This document shows positions 1 through 11,712 of a DNA stretch of 64,000 bases, piece after piece (the stretch's first letter is position 1; every line of letters begins with the position of its first letter). The position numbers and the translations under genes were made by a program. The stretch is from Alitta virens (lineage: Eukaryota > Annelida > Polychaeta > Phyllodocida > Nereididae). The DNA is taken from assembly GCA_932294295.1 (NCBI GenBank), contig OW028575.1, positions 38,752,253 to 38,816,252 of the forward strand, read 5' to 3'. The notes under the pieces were generated by a model. That model did not search any database. It had not been told where the DNA came from and worked only from the letters and a program-made list of their open reading frames with translations.

Positions 1-441
1 TATGTTGTATTAGTTTTATGAGTATATCATTTAAGCAGATCTTTTTCAGCATCATAACTTTTTCATGGTGATATTATTGTTGTAAGAATTGCTAATTATA
101 AATTTAGTTTTTCTACATTGATCATATATATTATACAGCCTTTGTATGCTATTTGTTTTCTGTTCCACACACATAGATTGTTGTATTTATTCCAGTATTA
201 TCACTATTGATAGCATTTCATATTCAAATGATATAGTGTCGTCAAATAAATTTGCTAATGAACTTGAAGAATTTCAGTTTTTGTCTCTGAGAAGATAGTT
301 AAGAGTCTGTTTCTGCTCGGGACCCTTGAATCTTCCTGGAAACTCAAGTGAAAACTACATTTATGATATTGCTACGCCCATGTAATGCATTATAAACCAA
401 CCAAACAAAATAGGTCTAAGTTCACTGCTCCAGACTGCTTT

Positions 442-1060
442 TAAAAACATATTAAACCATCTTTAGCAGTCTATGGTGAAACAGGTAGATTCCCATTGCA
501 TGTCAGACAGAAAATTAGAATGGTGAATTACTGGATAAGATTGGAAAGAGCACCTGATGACAGTTTACTTAAGAAATGTTTAAATTTTCAGAAGGAAATT
601 TATGTGAATGCAGTAAATGGAAATAACTGGTTCAGTAAAGTGTGTCATGTATTAATAACTGCAACATTGAATATGATATTAGTAACCTCAGAAACTTTGA
701 CATTGATAATATCTCTAACACAGTGAAACTAAGACTCTATGAAGCCGAACATGAGCGACTTATAAATGCAATAAATGACAGTTCACAACAACCAAAACTT
801 AGGACATATAAACTATTTAAAACTGATTGTAGAATAGAACCTTATCTTGAATTGCAACAAATTCGCAAAGTGTTAACTAAAATAGCTAGATTTAGGAAAA
901 GTTCACATAGCCTGAAGATTGAAACAGGTCGACACCATAAACCAATAATTCCCGCACCAAATAGAATATGTGAAAAGTGTACGTTAAACTTTGTAGAAGT
1001 TGATTACTGGCTGAAGTTCAATTTCCTCTTGTGAGATCTAAATTTAGGGCAACAATAAGT
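442..1060 (+). mobile_element. Decayed LINE, C-terminal part of the reverse-transcriptase ORF
   Basis: Two overlapping plus-strand reading frames (496-726 and 642-1034) read as consecutive parts of the region downstream of reverse transcriptase in CR1/L2/RTE-like non-LTR elements. The features are a TGRFPL-like opening near 484, an IRMVNYWIRL stretch, a KLRTYKLFKTD stretch, a FRKSSHSLKIETGR stretch and then C-x2-C (CEKC). The frame changes near 720 and no upstream reverse transcriptase is present, so this is a dead 5'-truncated copy. Clade assignment is uncertain. Confidence 0.65.
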
Positions 1061-4000
1061 ACGAGTTCACATTAGAGTTTTGCAACGTACGGATTTGCAC
1101 TTACAATGCCGGAATAAATCATGTTGAACGGTATGCAATGATAGTTAATCTGAACTTCTTAGGAGGGAAACGCATGAACATAATATATGTAATTATTTCA
1201 CTCATAATTCCATTTGAAAATTAATACAATAATTCACACAGGCACAGTGGTCCAAGGTCACCTATTGTTAATGCAGTTATTTATGCAACACCAACAAGTC
1301 TTAGTATGAGATAAGCTCAAAAGCAAATTGTGCAATCTGCTTATACACATACTTGACATGATAGTGATCCCCCCCATTGATAGTATTGTGAAATTGCAAC
1401 TATTGGCCAGCACCTTAACCTGTATGGTCAAAGGGAATGACAAAACTACTGGCCAGGCAGTTAAGTGGGGTAGATGTGCATGGGTGACTTTAAAGTGTGA
1501 TCTGCACAGTGAGCTTCTACAGAATCTGATTGTGAGCAACGCAGCATTGCACCCGAACAACTAATCCAGGCACTATTGATCTATATGGTCCTCGATTCAA
1601 ATTTTCTGAATATCATACAGGGAATACGCTTTTAAATATATATAGATTTTATTGACATGTAAAATATCATAAGTGATACATATGTCATTCAGTTAAAAGA
1701 TAACATGAAAGAGTAATCAATGTTTTCCTGCTTTCCGAGATAGCAGGTCAGCCTGACATTAGCCTGACATTGGCCTGACATTGACCTGACATTGATCTGA
1801 CATGGGCAATGCTTGTCTGATGTTTAGCCAATGTAACATGTACACTGTATCTGGTGCTGTTGGTTCAATACTCAAAGTCAGTCTTTTTTATCCAGAAGGA
1901 TTTATCATCATTCAGGATATAGTCGGAAGAAAGAAATTCAGAAAAGCTGATTTGGTTCAGAATTTCTCAAATGATATAACTGATCAGGAATTTAGCAGTA
2001 TGCAGTAGAGCTCAGGAGACCTTGAGATCAATTGTGCAAAAAGTTTGGCTCAAGTTGTCAAAAGAGATGAGGTAATTGCCAAAATAAGCTAAAAAAAAAA
2101 TCAGCTCTGATGAGCTTTTGTAGACAGCTTTTCATTTCGGCACTAGGGATATAGAAACTGAGAAAGTAAACAACAGGTCTGCACAAAATGGCAAATTCGC
2201 AGTAAATTTCGCTTTTTTCTCTCTGTTATAAAGTCTGTAGTATTCATGAAATTATAATTATCGGTATTTTATTATCTTATATCACTTCATTATCTTACAA
2301 ATGAGCATTATTCGCCTACCACATTGTTTGCCTTGGCAAGCTTACATATGCGGTTCTTGCCCCAACATGCCGCTATTTGGATCCCAGTGGTCGATCTCTC
2401 ACTCTGTTCCACAGAATGCCTTCTGGATTCAGTGCCGATAGGCTCTAGTTACTCGTTTCTAGGGGCCACAGGATTATGCACCACGTCCATGAATGCTTCA
2501 TATATTTTTACATCTATATAGAGTTTTCTATCTAGAAAAAAAAAAGTTAGATAAAGATTTTAAGTAAACACACAGTTAACCACCAGTGCGGTTATCTGTG
2601 TTTAAATATTTACATTCGTCTATTGTTATGTGGCACTTGAACGTAGTTAAATTATTACTGACTACAAATTCCAATGTACTTCCTCTTCCAGCTGGTCTGC
2701 ATGGCAGAACTTTTTTTTTTAGTCCTAATTTTTCTGTAACTACTTTTATTCACTGAATGGAAATCAGCAATAAGTATGCTAGTTGACATTTCTTATCACC
2801 ACTTCAAATCAGCACTTGTTCCAAGAAGACAATAAAAACCAGTACTGGCCAGTTGGTTATCTTTATTGTAGTCACTGAGCAATATTTCAAGACAGCCGAT
2901 AATCCCGAATGTCGAGTGCAGCATAGGACTGTCCCCAGGCCTCAATGCCTCCTACTATACTTCCTTGAAGTTCAGCATTATCAAAGAATGATCTTGGCTC
3001 CCAGCCATCCCTTACCACTTCTGTAAACGAAATACAATATTTTTAGTAATCACCTTATCATTTATGTAGCAGGTTCTGGATTATGGATGGATAGATAGAT
3101 AGATCCTGTCACTGAAATGCCTCAATTGGTTGATATTCTTCCTAAGGGGACCGGACCATATTGATTGGCTGAACTGTTCCAGTTTGGATCAAACTATAGG
3201 CCTGTTTAAAGCAGGATGAATGCTTTTAACTGGTTACTATATTCATCGGTTTAGCCACATCATCTGGTTAGCCTTGAATGTAATGGGATTTATGGTTCAC
3301 AAATTTCAGTTGACTATCTTTAACATTGAAGTGCCTATTATGATTGCAAATTCTATTTCATTGAGAACAGATTACAGGGGGTGACTGTGCCTTGCTAGCT
3401 AGTTTGGTAGAGATGCAAAGGATGCCATTCTCCGGTCTTGAATGAATGGTTTGCCTTGGATGTAATGGAATTTAGGTTCCTCAAATTGTTAGTTGACCTT
3501 CTACATTGTTCTATAGAAAGTCCTTTTTCATTGGTACAGATTATACTGATGTCTGTATGTAGTACAACATCCTTAATTGGGGCTTCCATTAAAGGCGTGG
3601 GTTTTTGGACTTCAACAACCTTTAACATTTGTTGGACTGATAACCTGTTGAACAAGAACCAACATTGGTTTGCTGAACAGGTTGTAGTCCTTGATTTGGG
3701 ACATGCTTCCGTCCTTTATTATGGTTTCTGTTACAGTGCAGACTACTCAACTATAGTACCCTGGTTGAGAATTATCTTTTTTTGAGTCGATACTTTTGGA
3801 TCACATTCTGATTTTCAGTTCATGGACTAAGAAAAGATTGAGGCAATGTTTAGACAAGTTGAACATGGGTTGCTATTTCCTTCAGGATTCTTACCAAGAC
3901 CTGGAGATATGCAGCAGTTAAGCTGAACATTTTAGTTTTTTGACTATTTTGTCCTTAAAGAGATTTACATTATATTTGTTTCTGGATTTCCATATTTTGG

Positions 4001-5510
4001 AGATTTCTTCCTCCTGACAGATGATGAAAAGAGTTGCTCAGTTGTAATACTTTTTTTTCAAAACGTATCTTTTTGTCAGTGCATTGGTCAGCAACACAAA
4101 CATTTACTTGATTTTTTTTCCATTTGATTCTGCTGCTTTGGCAATTGCTTTGATTTCTCAGTTTCCTTACCAGTTGGTGTTAGATTTCTGCCTTGGTTTG
4201 TTTTTTCTGACACAACAGTTTCTGTATAATTTTCTTTAAGGTTTGTTACACAGTAGGAATTGCCATGCACACTGCTTGTCTGAGACAGGTTGGGTTGGAA
4301 TGGAGTTTTTTCTCTGCTTTCTTCATATTACTATGGAAGATCTATGTCCCATGCTCATGATGGGTGAATGCCATTTAGAGCTTGGAATAAATGTTTGCCA
4401 AATGGTGTTCATCACTCCATGAAATATAGAGTAGTCTCTACAGTTGATTATATAGGTCGCTTCATGAATATAATCGCTAAGATGGTTTCCTTGATATCAT
4501 CAGATCTAGAAAGGAAAAGTACTTCCAGGGCACAATCTGGGTATAACAGGCTGGTTGACATGCTTGTGTCCAGATATGGTCGTTGATGGTTTCAATAAGT
4601 TGCTGTACATAACACTTGGCTTGAGCCAGAGACTGTATCTGTGGTCTATTTGATACCTGAAGAATTAATATCGCCAATAACTAGTAGTTGCAATGTAATC
4701 TGGACAGAAGATGTAATTCATGATGGTTGTCATCTGAAGATTATGATTTTCATTGCCTGCAGTGGCTAATTATAGTTTTGTGAGGTGCTCTCAGTAATGA
4801 TTATAATGTGTAATGTTGGGATTCTAATGAATTTTACGTGAGAATGAGGACGATGTTACTGGGTTTTCATGGGTTCTCAAGCTTCTCATTGCATATACAC
4901 ATTTTAAAACATCTGCTCTTGGAGTTGTCAATATGGAAGTGTAGCCCTTTAAAATTTGTGGTTCGGTCATAGTTAATTGAAATCTTTTGTTTGCCAGTGA
5001 CTCAGTAATGATTATGTTTGATGTTGAGATTCCTATGAGTCAATTCTACCCCTCAGCATGTCCATATTATTATGCAAAGAATAAGTATTCATTAATTCGT
5101 GAGCAACAGTTATAACCTTCTGAGTTTGGTTGATCGATGCTTCCGGCTGCCAGTTGTCTTGGTCCATTACCATCAGGGTCTATCTCATGTGCTGCTTACT
5201 TTTGGCTGATTCATTTAATGCAAACCACTTACCTTCCAGTCAGTAAGTAATCAGTAATCAATCCTACATGTACATCTTACAGTTTTCTGATGACAGATAC
5301 GTCTTAACTGCAGTTTGCATTTCCTGAATACCATGTAAAATGCTGTCGCATGGCTGAGCAGTTTATTCCATATATCTATGATTTTAATGTGTAGCTCTGC
5401 CATACATTGCATCAAAATTTGCAAGCATTCTATCTCCAAACCTTATTTCAGACCACCCTCGAATTAAGACCACCTCTATACTATCTATATGAAGACCACC
5501 AATAAACTAT
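1061..5510. other. Gene-free stretch with decayed repeats
   Basis: No convincing coding exon is visible. About 3270-3360 and 3455-3545 share a diverged tandem similarity (both have a gtaatgg-atttaggtt-like stretch, then a ttgac/ttaac stretch and a cattg..acagatta end), suggesting an old repeat. The open frames here are short and have no recognisable motif. I could not assign the repeat to a family. Confidence 0.5.
1752..1806 (+). repeat. 11-bp minisatellite, 5 units
   Basis: Five consecutive units of CCTGACATTGR-type sequence start at 1752, 1763, 1774, 1785 and 1796. The last unit is more diverged (TCTGACATGGG). Confidence 0.9.
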
Positions 5511-5528
5511 CAGTTGGACCTATGAGTA

Positions 5529-5712
5529 GGGGGGCCTATCTCAGTGGTAGCGTGCTGGGCTTCCAACCACTGGGTCCCGGGTTTAATTCCCAGTCGAGCC
5601 TATGTTGGACGGCTGTTTCATCCTTCGTCTCATTGCCATGGTCCCTACCTGTCCTAATTAGCCCATCAGGTGCAGAAATACAGGACGTAAAGCCCTATTC
5701 CACCCACAACAC
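5529..5712 (+). mobile_element. tRNA-derived SINE, plus orientation
   Basis: The 5' part resembles a tRNA gene. It has an A-box-like stretch (CTCAGTGGTAGCG), an anticodon arm with loop CTTCCAA (anticodon TCC, Gly-like) and a B-box-like GGGTTTAATTCCC. A tRNA-unrelated body follows, ending near CAGGACGTAAAGCCC. It is bounded by an 18-bp target-site duplication at 5511-5528 and 5713-5730 (CAGTTGGACCTATSAGTA, one mismatch). A second copy lies inverted at 6696-6890. Confidence 0.88.
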
Positions 5713-5846
5713 CAGTTGGACCTATCAGTATTTTTGCCATTTGATATTGCTATTGAGATCTTACAATTAAGACAAGTTTAATCCTATGGTTGTCTTGATT
5801 GCAAGTGTCTAGTGAATAAATCAGCAATGGAAAAACATGTTTAAAT

Positions 5847-8800
5847 TCACTTGCCGTCAAACATTGCCTGTAGATCGATACTCCATGTCCTCCAGGGAGA
5901 GTTCTCAATAGGGGAAGAGCAGGCATCACCAGTGGGGTCAATCCAGGGTCCCCAGTTGGGTGAAAAGCCCCACTGCTGTCCATTCAAGAACCAGACTGGC
6001 AGGTTGGGGTCGTTGCCTGGCAACCAAGCCTCATTCCATGTCTTGTCCCTGTACCAGGCTGAACCAAATGATATCTCAAGTTTAAATTTCAGAATTACAA
6101 AAATAAAAATTTGAATGTGAGAGTTTGTTTTCATTTTGACTATGCAACTCATTCGTAGTGTTGGTTTCGACTAGGTTCAAGCTAATTCAAACGTATGTGC
6201 CTTTCAATTTGTCTTTGTAATTATGCATAGAAACAAAGTACTTACGTTCTGGACCCACACCATTAGGAGACTTCCAGAAAGCCAAAAGATTGAGTCTGAA
6301 TTGGACCATTCGGTTAGCAACCTTGTCCACAAAGATCAAGTAATAACTGAAGGTGCCATGTGCATAGGTTACCTGGCTCGGGATGCATACCTGTGAATAA
6401 ATGACATCTGTAGTGCCAAAAAAATAAGCATACTACTTTTATAACGGTTATATATTATGGGATATATATAGAATGGTTGGACGGGTTACCTTTGTTCTGT
6501 ATGTCAGTTGCAATCGTTGCAAGTTCCTGGCTGGAGCAATGTTCGCATCAGGCATTCCTCCATAGACACTTCCTGATGACAGGGTTTCCTGCATGAAATA
6601 AAATCATATCACATGCATGATTGAAGGTTTGGCTAATCCTGCAACATTAATGGCACTTTCAGCTAACTCTTCTTCAATATTAAATGGTGTGTAGTGTGTG
6701 CGTGTGTGTGTGTGAATAGGGCTTTACGTCCTGTATTTCTGCACCTGATGGGCTAATTAGGACAGGCAGGGACCAAGGCAATGAGATGAGGGATGAAACA
6801 GCCATCCAACTTAGGCTCGACCGGGAATCGAACCCAGGACCCAGCGGTTGGAAGCCCAGAGCGCTACCTCTAAGCTATGCCCCTGCCTTCAAATGGTGTG
6901 TAGTCAACTTGGCGACAAACCACTGAGCCCAGTGACAACCCATCCCAGCAACAAAATTTCCTGTCACATTAAAGTCAATGACAACAACTTTGATAACACA
7001 AGAGAGTGGTAACCCATTGTTAAGTGTTAACCCACAGACATGACGCAGCCAGGGGAGGGTGGGAATTAGACATGCCACTCCCTCGTACATGAGCTGATCG
7101 AAGGCAAACCCGCTCATAATGCTCTTTTGTTTTTGTCATTTACTCAATTAATAGTGCATCTAGTGTATGGATACATCAGTCTCAACGCGAGGAATTCCCG
7201 AATGTGTACAGATATCATTTCGTCAGTTTCTGTGTCAGCTGGTAGTGGCCGTGTTAGCGAATTGCTGTGTCGCTGCCTTGACTGACAATCACATTAAATA
7301 ATGGCAAATTCCTGCACCTTAAGACCACAAACACCACCACCACAAACATGCATGATCCATTATTCTAAATTTTCGAATCTATACATATATAAAGATCTCA
7401 AACATTCCATAACATTCCTCTTGACATGCACCTGAAGACAAATACAATTACCTGAACACCCAAGTAGACTTTTTCATCCTGAGGCCAGCTAAATTTGTCA
7501 ACTATCACTCGTCCAAAGTCAGCACCCCAAAAGAAGAACATGGGACACTGCTTGCCCACTGCTTGACCACACTGTCCATCAGTAATGGTCATTTGGGAAT
7601 TTGGTATACAGCAGGTCATTCCTGTAATAGTGTTAACAGGAATTTTCATAATATTACATTCCCACCAATTGATAATTATAAAGTTGGTTCAGAATTTAAA
7701 AAGTTGTTGATGACAACAATACTACATAATAAAGATCCATGAAGTCAGTTCCCAGATTCCAGTTCCCAGTCAGCTACCAGTCAGCTACCAGTAAGGTGAA
7801 CTCTGCTCCCAGTTCTAGTTCCCAGTCAGCTACCAGTCATCTACCAGTAACTTGAAGTCAGTTCCCAGTTCTAGTGTGAATAACTTGTGAATGGGCAAGG
7901 AGCAGTATTTATCTTGTAAATAACATTACTACTGTTGGCCAACTGTTGGCCTACTGGCAATATCATATGAAAAAAACTTCTGGATCCAGTATCCAGAATG
8001 TAATCCAGATCAAATATTTGATGTGGGTTAAAGATTCATCGTTTGATCTATACCACCTATTAACTTCAGGCGTTTGAACATAAAAATTGAAATAACACCA
8101 ACATAGGTTGTTAGGCCATTAGCATTAATTATGTATACTGGATGAGTCTTTCAAATCTATGATCCAGTTCTAATATGATCCAGATTACCTTCACAATTGA
8201 TTTCATCCATAACTTTTTTAAGCATAGCAGATTTTCAAAAAATTTGGATTTTTAATTACACCATGGGTAGATGTAGGAAGAAAGTAATTACCACTCCAAA
8301 ACTGCCTGTTATGAATTTCATAACGCATTACACGTATAGCTTGCTTACTAGCTAGCTAGCTAGTATAGATAGATAGATAGATAGATATATAGATAGATAG
8401 ACAGATAGACAGATGGATAGGTAGATATAGATATGTTTTTTTTTATTTTATTTTATTGAGGGTAAAACCTATTTTAGGTCTTTATATGAGTTGAGCCACT
8501 AATACATGTAAACAATAACACATCAATATATATGCCTACTATTTAGTCGGACTAATGAACTGTCGGACTAGTGAACTGTCGGACCAGTGAGCTGTCGGAC
8601 CAATGAACTGTCGGACTATTGAGGCATCGGACTAATGGGCTGTCAGACTAATGGGCAGTCCCCTACTGGACAGCTAACTACCCAGCTACCAGAAATTTGT
8701 TGAGAAAAGTCAAATTTTTTGGTTGAAAATGACACATAAAAGTCTGGGAGCTGGGTATTTAGAATGGCAGGAGAAATTTGGCAGTGTATTTACTAGATAG

Positions 8801-9989
8801 CCTATTCTATTGGCTGTTTAATGGTACCAAATATTGGTGTTTACTGGATTGGTAACTATGCAGTTAAGAAATATATGTTGAGCAAATTGAAATATTTTGA
8901 TTAAACGTTTCGCAAAAAAATCTGGGAGTTGGCTGCATTGAATAATAGTAAAAAGGTGGCAGTTTATTTATTAGATAGCCTAATGCCTGAGCTATGTAAT
9001 GGTACCAAATATTCGAGCCTACTATTCCATCAGCTATTCATTGCTACAAACAATGGTGCATGCTTATTTTATAGCTCACTTTCCAATGACCAAAAAGTTG
9101 CCCAGATATTTTACTGGTAGCTGACTGGGAACTAGAACTGGGAGCTGACTTCACTTTACTGGTAGCTGGCTAGTAGCTGACTGGGAACTAGAACTGGGAG
9201 CTGAGTTCACTTTACTGGTAGCTGACTGGTAGCTGACTGGGAACTGGAATCTGGGAACTGACTTCATAGATCTACATTTAATAAAGTACACTATGGAAAA
9301 ACAGAGTAAAATCTACTCGTTCTGCAATTTACATTCCATAACATTCCCGCCAAATCCGCATCTTGCTCGTTCCACTGGTTCTGAATTTTGGTCGCGAAAA
9401 TATTTCCACTAATTTTCTCTAAAATGGCAGCCATTTTAAAATCTGTCTCAGTATTCAGGCAAAGTTTGCCAATCTGGGAGCTTAATTTACATTGCATCCC
9501 CGAGAAATGGCAGCACTTAAAAGTAAACGGCTCAAGTCCCTATATTGATGGAGGAACTGCTGTTTCTCCATTAAAAAAATTTGCTACAAAAATAAATCTT
9601 TAACATTATTATTATTATTCAGATCACAGCCTTCTTCACCCAAATTGCCTTGTCACTGAAATATCCACCACAAATTTGTATAAATTGTAATAGCTTACTG
9701 GATTGGCTGATGTCATATGACAATGTGTAAAATCCTGTCCCTCTAGGAACATTTCCATAACAACTTCCAGACCGCTGACAACTTTCAAAGTAATGCACAT
9801 CATTAGGATTCCAATAAGCTGCATCTTTTACACTGAAACCTGGATCAAAGTTAATGTTGGCCTGACAGCCATTCAGCTGAAATTCACAGAGCCAAAGATT
9901 ATTCACTGCACACATGATTTTTTGCGAAGATAATGTGAAGATCTATGTAATATACTTACGGAAGTGCCAAGTAAAATAAAGAGCAGCAT
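5847..9989 (-). CDS. Unrecognised, probably secreted 277-aa protein, six exons
   Basis: Six minus-strand exons join in phase across GT-AG introns: 9960-9989, 9699-9876, 7452-7621, 6490-6588, 6246-6390 and 5847-6058, giving 834 nt with stop. Exon 1 encodes a short hydrophobic start (MLLFILLGTS), read as a signal peptide. An in-frame Met at 10112 would add a long leader and seems less likely. The N-terminal half is Cys-rich (CQRSGSCYG, then TCCIPNS and GKQCP); the C-terminal half is Trp/aromatic-rich (WYRDKTWNEAW, FLNGQQWGFSPNWGPW). This suggests a disulfide-bonded extracellular domain. I do not recognise the family and assign no function. The exon model is well supported because all phases match. 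Intron 2 holds a hAT-like MITE and intron 3 a SINE. Confidence 0.75.
6696..6890 (-). mobile_element. tRNA-derived SINE, minus orientation, in an intron
   Basis: Inverted relative of the SINE at 5529, inside intron 3 of the secreted-protein gene. Read on the minus strand it has the tRNA-like head (TAGAGGTAGCGCTCTGG, loop CTTCCAA, B box GGGTTCGATTCCC), the same body, and a (CA)n-type tail (plus strand gtgtgtgtg at 6696-6714). A 14-bp duplication AAATGGTGTGTAGT lies at 6682-6695 and 6891-6904. Confidence 0.85.
8350..8430. repeat. GATA/GACA-type microsatellite
   Basis: CTAG then imperfect GATA repeats inside the hAT-like MITE. Confidence 0.85.
8546..8657 (+). repeat. 16-bp minisatellite, 7 units
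   Basis: Seven consecutive 16-bp units of the type GTCGGACTAATGAACT, with a few substitutions each, lie within the MITE. Such subterminal or internal satellites are common in non-autonomous DNA elements. Confidence 0.88.
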
Positions 9990-10514
9990 GATGCTTAATA
10001 TGCGGTGTTCTTCATAATATTTATACAAGACTGAATTATCTCCAGATAAAATACTCGTGATTCTACTATCATGTAAATGTGAGAAACAGCAAGGTGCAAA
10101 ATGATATTGCACGATCTGCCACCATTTATCCAGCCTAAATTGCCCGACATACTAATTCAAATTGTCAAACACATCGATACCAAAAGAGAAATGACAGGAT
10201 ATGTGAACCCTAGGCCTCGAACTTTCAGTCTGCTGGTCCTAGATTTTGTGAACCTAGCACCTAGTTTTTCTTATTTTCTCTATGTAATTTTCAAACAGTA
10301 ACTACAGTATTCAACAGCGAAGTTGTGGCATAAATCGAACTTGGGAGCTTTAAGAAAGGTGTCCAGGGAAATCATTCTCAATGGAAAGGATGAAAGAACT
10401 GATTTACCACTTTTCTGCCCGAATGTTCTACCCCTGGATGTCATTATCAAAGCATGCAAGGCAGCAGTTGTTGGCCTAGCCCGAGACTGCTGTTCGCTTA
10501 GACGCTCTCAATTG

Positions 10515-10836
10515 AGTCAATTCACTGAGCAGCCCTGAATTCAGCAAGACATAAGTCTTTCTTCTATTCTTATTACTTATCTTGCTTTTCAGACATAGTA
10601 GATCATAACTAACTGATAATAAATGTAACTTTCTCTGGAAAATGACAGAAATCAAATGAATGATAAGATGTCAAATATACATTAAAATGCACTAAAAATA
10701 CTGCTGCTAGGATGCACTCTTGCTTCAGCCAATCAGAGTCAAGGGCGGAAACTTTTTCAGCCAATAGAATTGGAGTATTCTGTCGTATCCACCTGGTGGA
10801 AATACAGAGATTCTTCCGAGAAAATCCACTATTAGA
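10515..10836 (+). repeat. Promoter-like module shared with the Josephin upstream regions
   Basis: About 320 bp are clearly similar, in inverse orientation, to 52270-52612 and 56775-57117. Shared landmarks are CCTGAATTCAGC, a TATACATTAAAATGC stretch, GCTAGGATGCAC, two CCAAT boxes (CAGCCAATC near 10728; CAGCCAATAGAATTG near 10759) and the palindrome CCACCTGGTGG (10789-10799). The CCAAT boxes read forward on the plus strand here and on the minus strand in the other copies, where a minus-strand Josephin gene lies downstream. It may be a dispersed repeat or a copied promoter. No gene is evident to its right. Confidence 0.7.
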
Positions 10837-11149
10837 ATACAGGTCAACTCGTCTACATACGAAGTCGATGACACATTAAGTTGGTCCCCTCCTTCCGCAC
10901 AAGTGCATAGGAGTCGGTCTTGGCCGCCATTAACCACGTGACTTTCAGTCAGGATCTTGACTGTTTTCTGATTGGCTGATTGTTTTCTGGTGTTTGATTG
11001 GCTAATTGTTTAGGGGCGTGTCCAAGTCAACCTACCAGAGAGCACGACGCAATGACCAATCATAGCCCTGCTTATCCTCTGCCAATCTCAAACCACGAAA
11101 GAAATGCTAGCGACCAGTCTCACTACAGTGTAGGAGACTGCGGTTCCAG

Positions 11150-11712
11150 TGCTATTGACACATGAACAAATTCGTAGAAAACAAACTCGTATAAATTTGA
11201 AAGACACAAAGTCGTTGACAAACTTTTGACCACAACAACCAACTCGTTGACAGGTCATTTACATCTCGTTGACATATTAATGCAAACCTGTTGACAGCTA
11301 AACTGCCCAATAACCATTTTGTCAACAAACCAGACACTGGTTTGCGGGCTCCTTGTCTTTTGGAAGTTCTGCTGCTGAATGCCCTAGTCACGCCAGTCAC
11401 CTCAACACGCATTTACTGTTAATAAATCTTCCACAAGGGTATACTTGCTACGAATTTATTCTATGAATGAGATCTATAAAAGGATGTCCATAACATTTCT
11501 GTACTCCAAAGTATTTATGGAGATAACAGCTTAAAACAGAGATAGAGGGGGGCAAGGAGAGACCAACGGCAGAAAAACACCTGTGTCAACGTGTTAGCAG
11601 AACCAACCGACAACGAGTTGGTATAGCCACAATTTTCTGTCAACGAGATGGTCAGGCTGAGGGTGTTGATTGTCAACGAGTTTGCCGTCAAGAGACCACA
11701 GTCAAGAGACCA
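11150..11712. mobile_element. Possible non-autonomous element with inverted CTCGTTGACA arrays
   Basis: The left side (11195-11310) carries several TCGTTGACA/CTCGTTGACA motifs. The right side (11585-11695) carries their reverse complement (TGTCAACGAG) several times. The arrays face each other across about 280 bp. This subterminal-repeat organisation fits a non-autonomous DNA transposon, but I cannot define clean termini or a target duplication. Confidence 0.45.

Larger units (their letters stand above)
7740..9266. mobile_element. Non-autonomous hAT-like DNA element with long repeated TIRs
   Basis: The two ends are inverted repeats of about 130-150 bp starting TGAAGTCAGTTCCCAG. Each is built from internal tandem copies of CCAGTCAGCTACCAGT. 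The flanks AAGATCCA (7732-7739) and TAGATCTA (9267-9274) match at 6 of 8 positions, compatible with an 8-bp hAT-type duplication, although the palindromic AGATCT makes the exact boundary ambiguous. No transposase is visible inside. The interior holds a minisatellite and a GATA microsatellite. It sits in intron 2 of the secreted-protein gene. Confidence 0.7.

Noticed and set aside
5529..5600. Possible functional tRNA-Gly gene
   Set aside because: The acceptor stem does not close, the B box is degenerate in this copy, and a body plus target duplications show it is a SINE.
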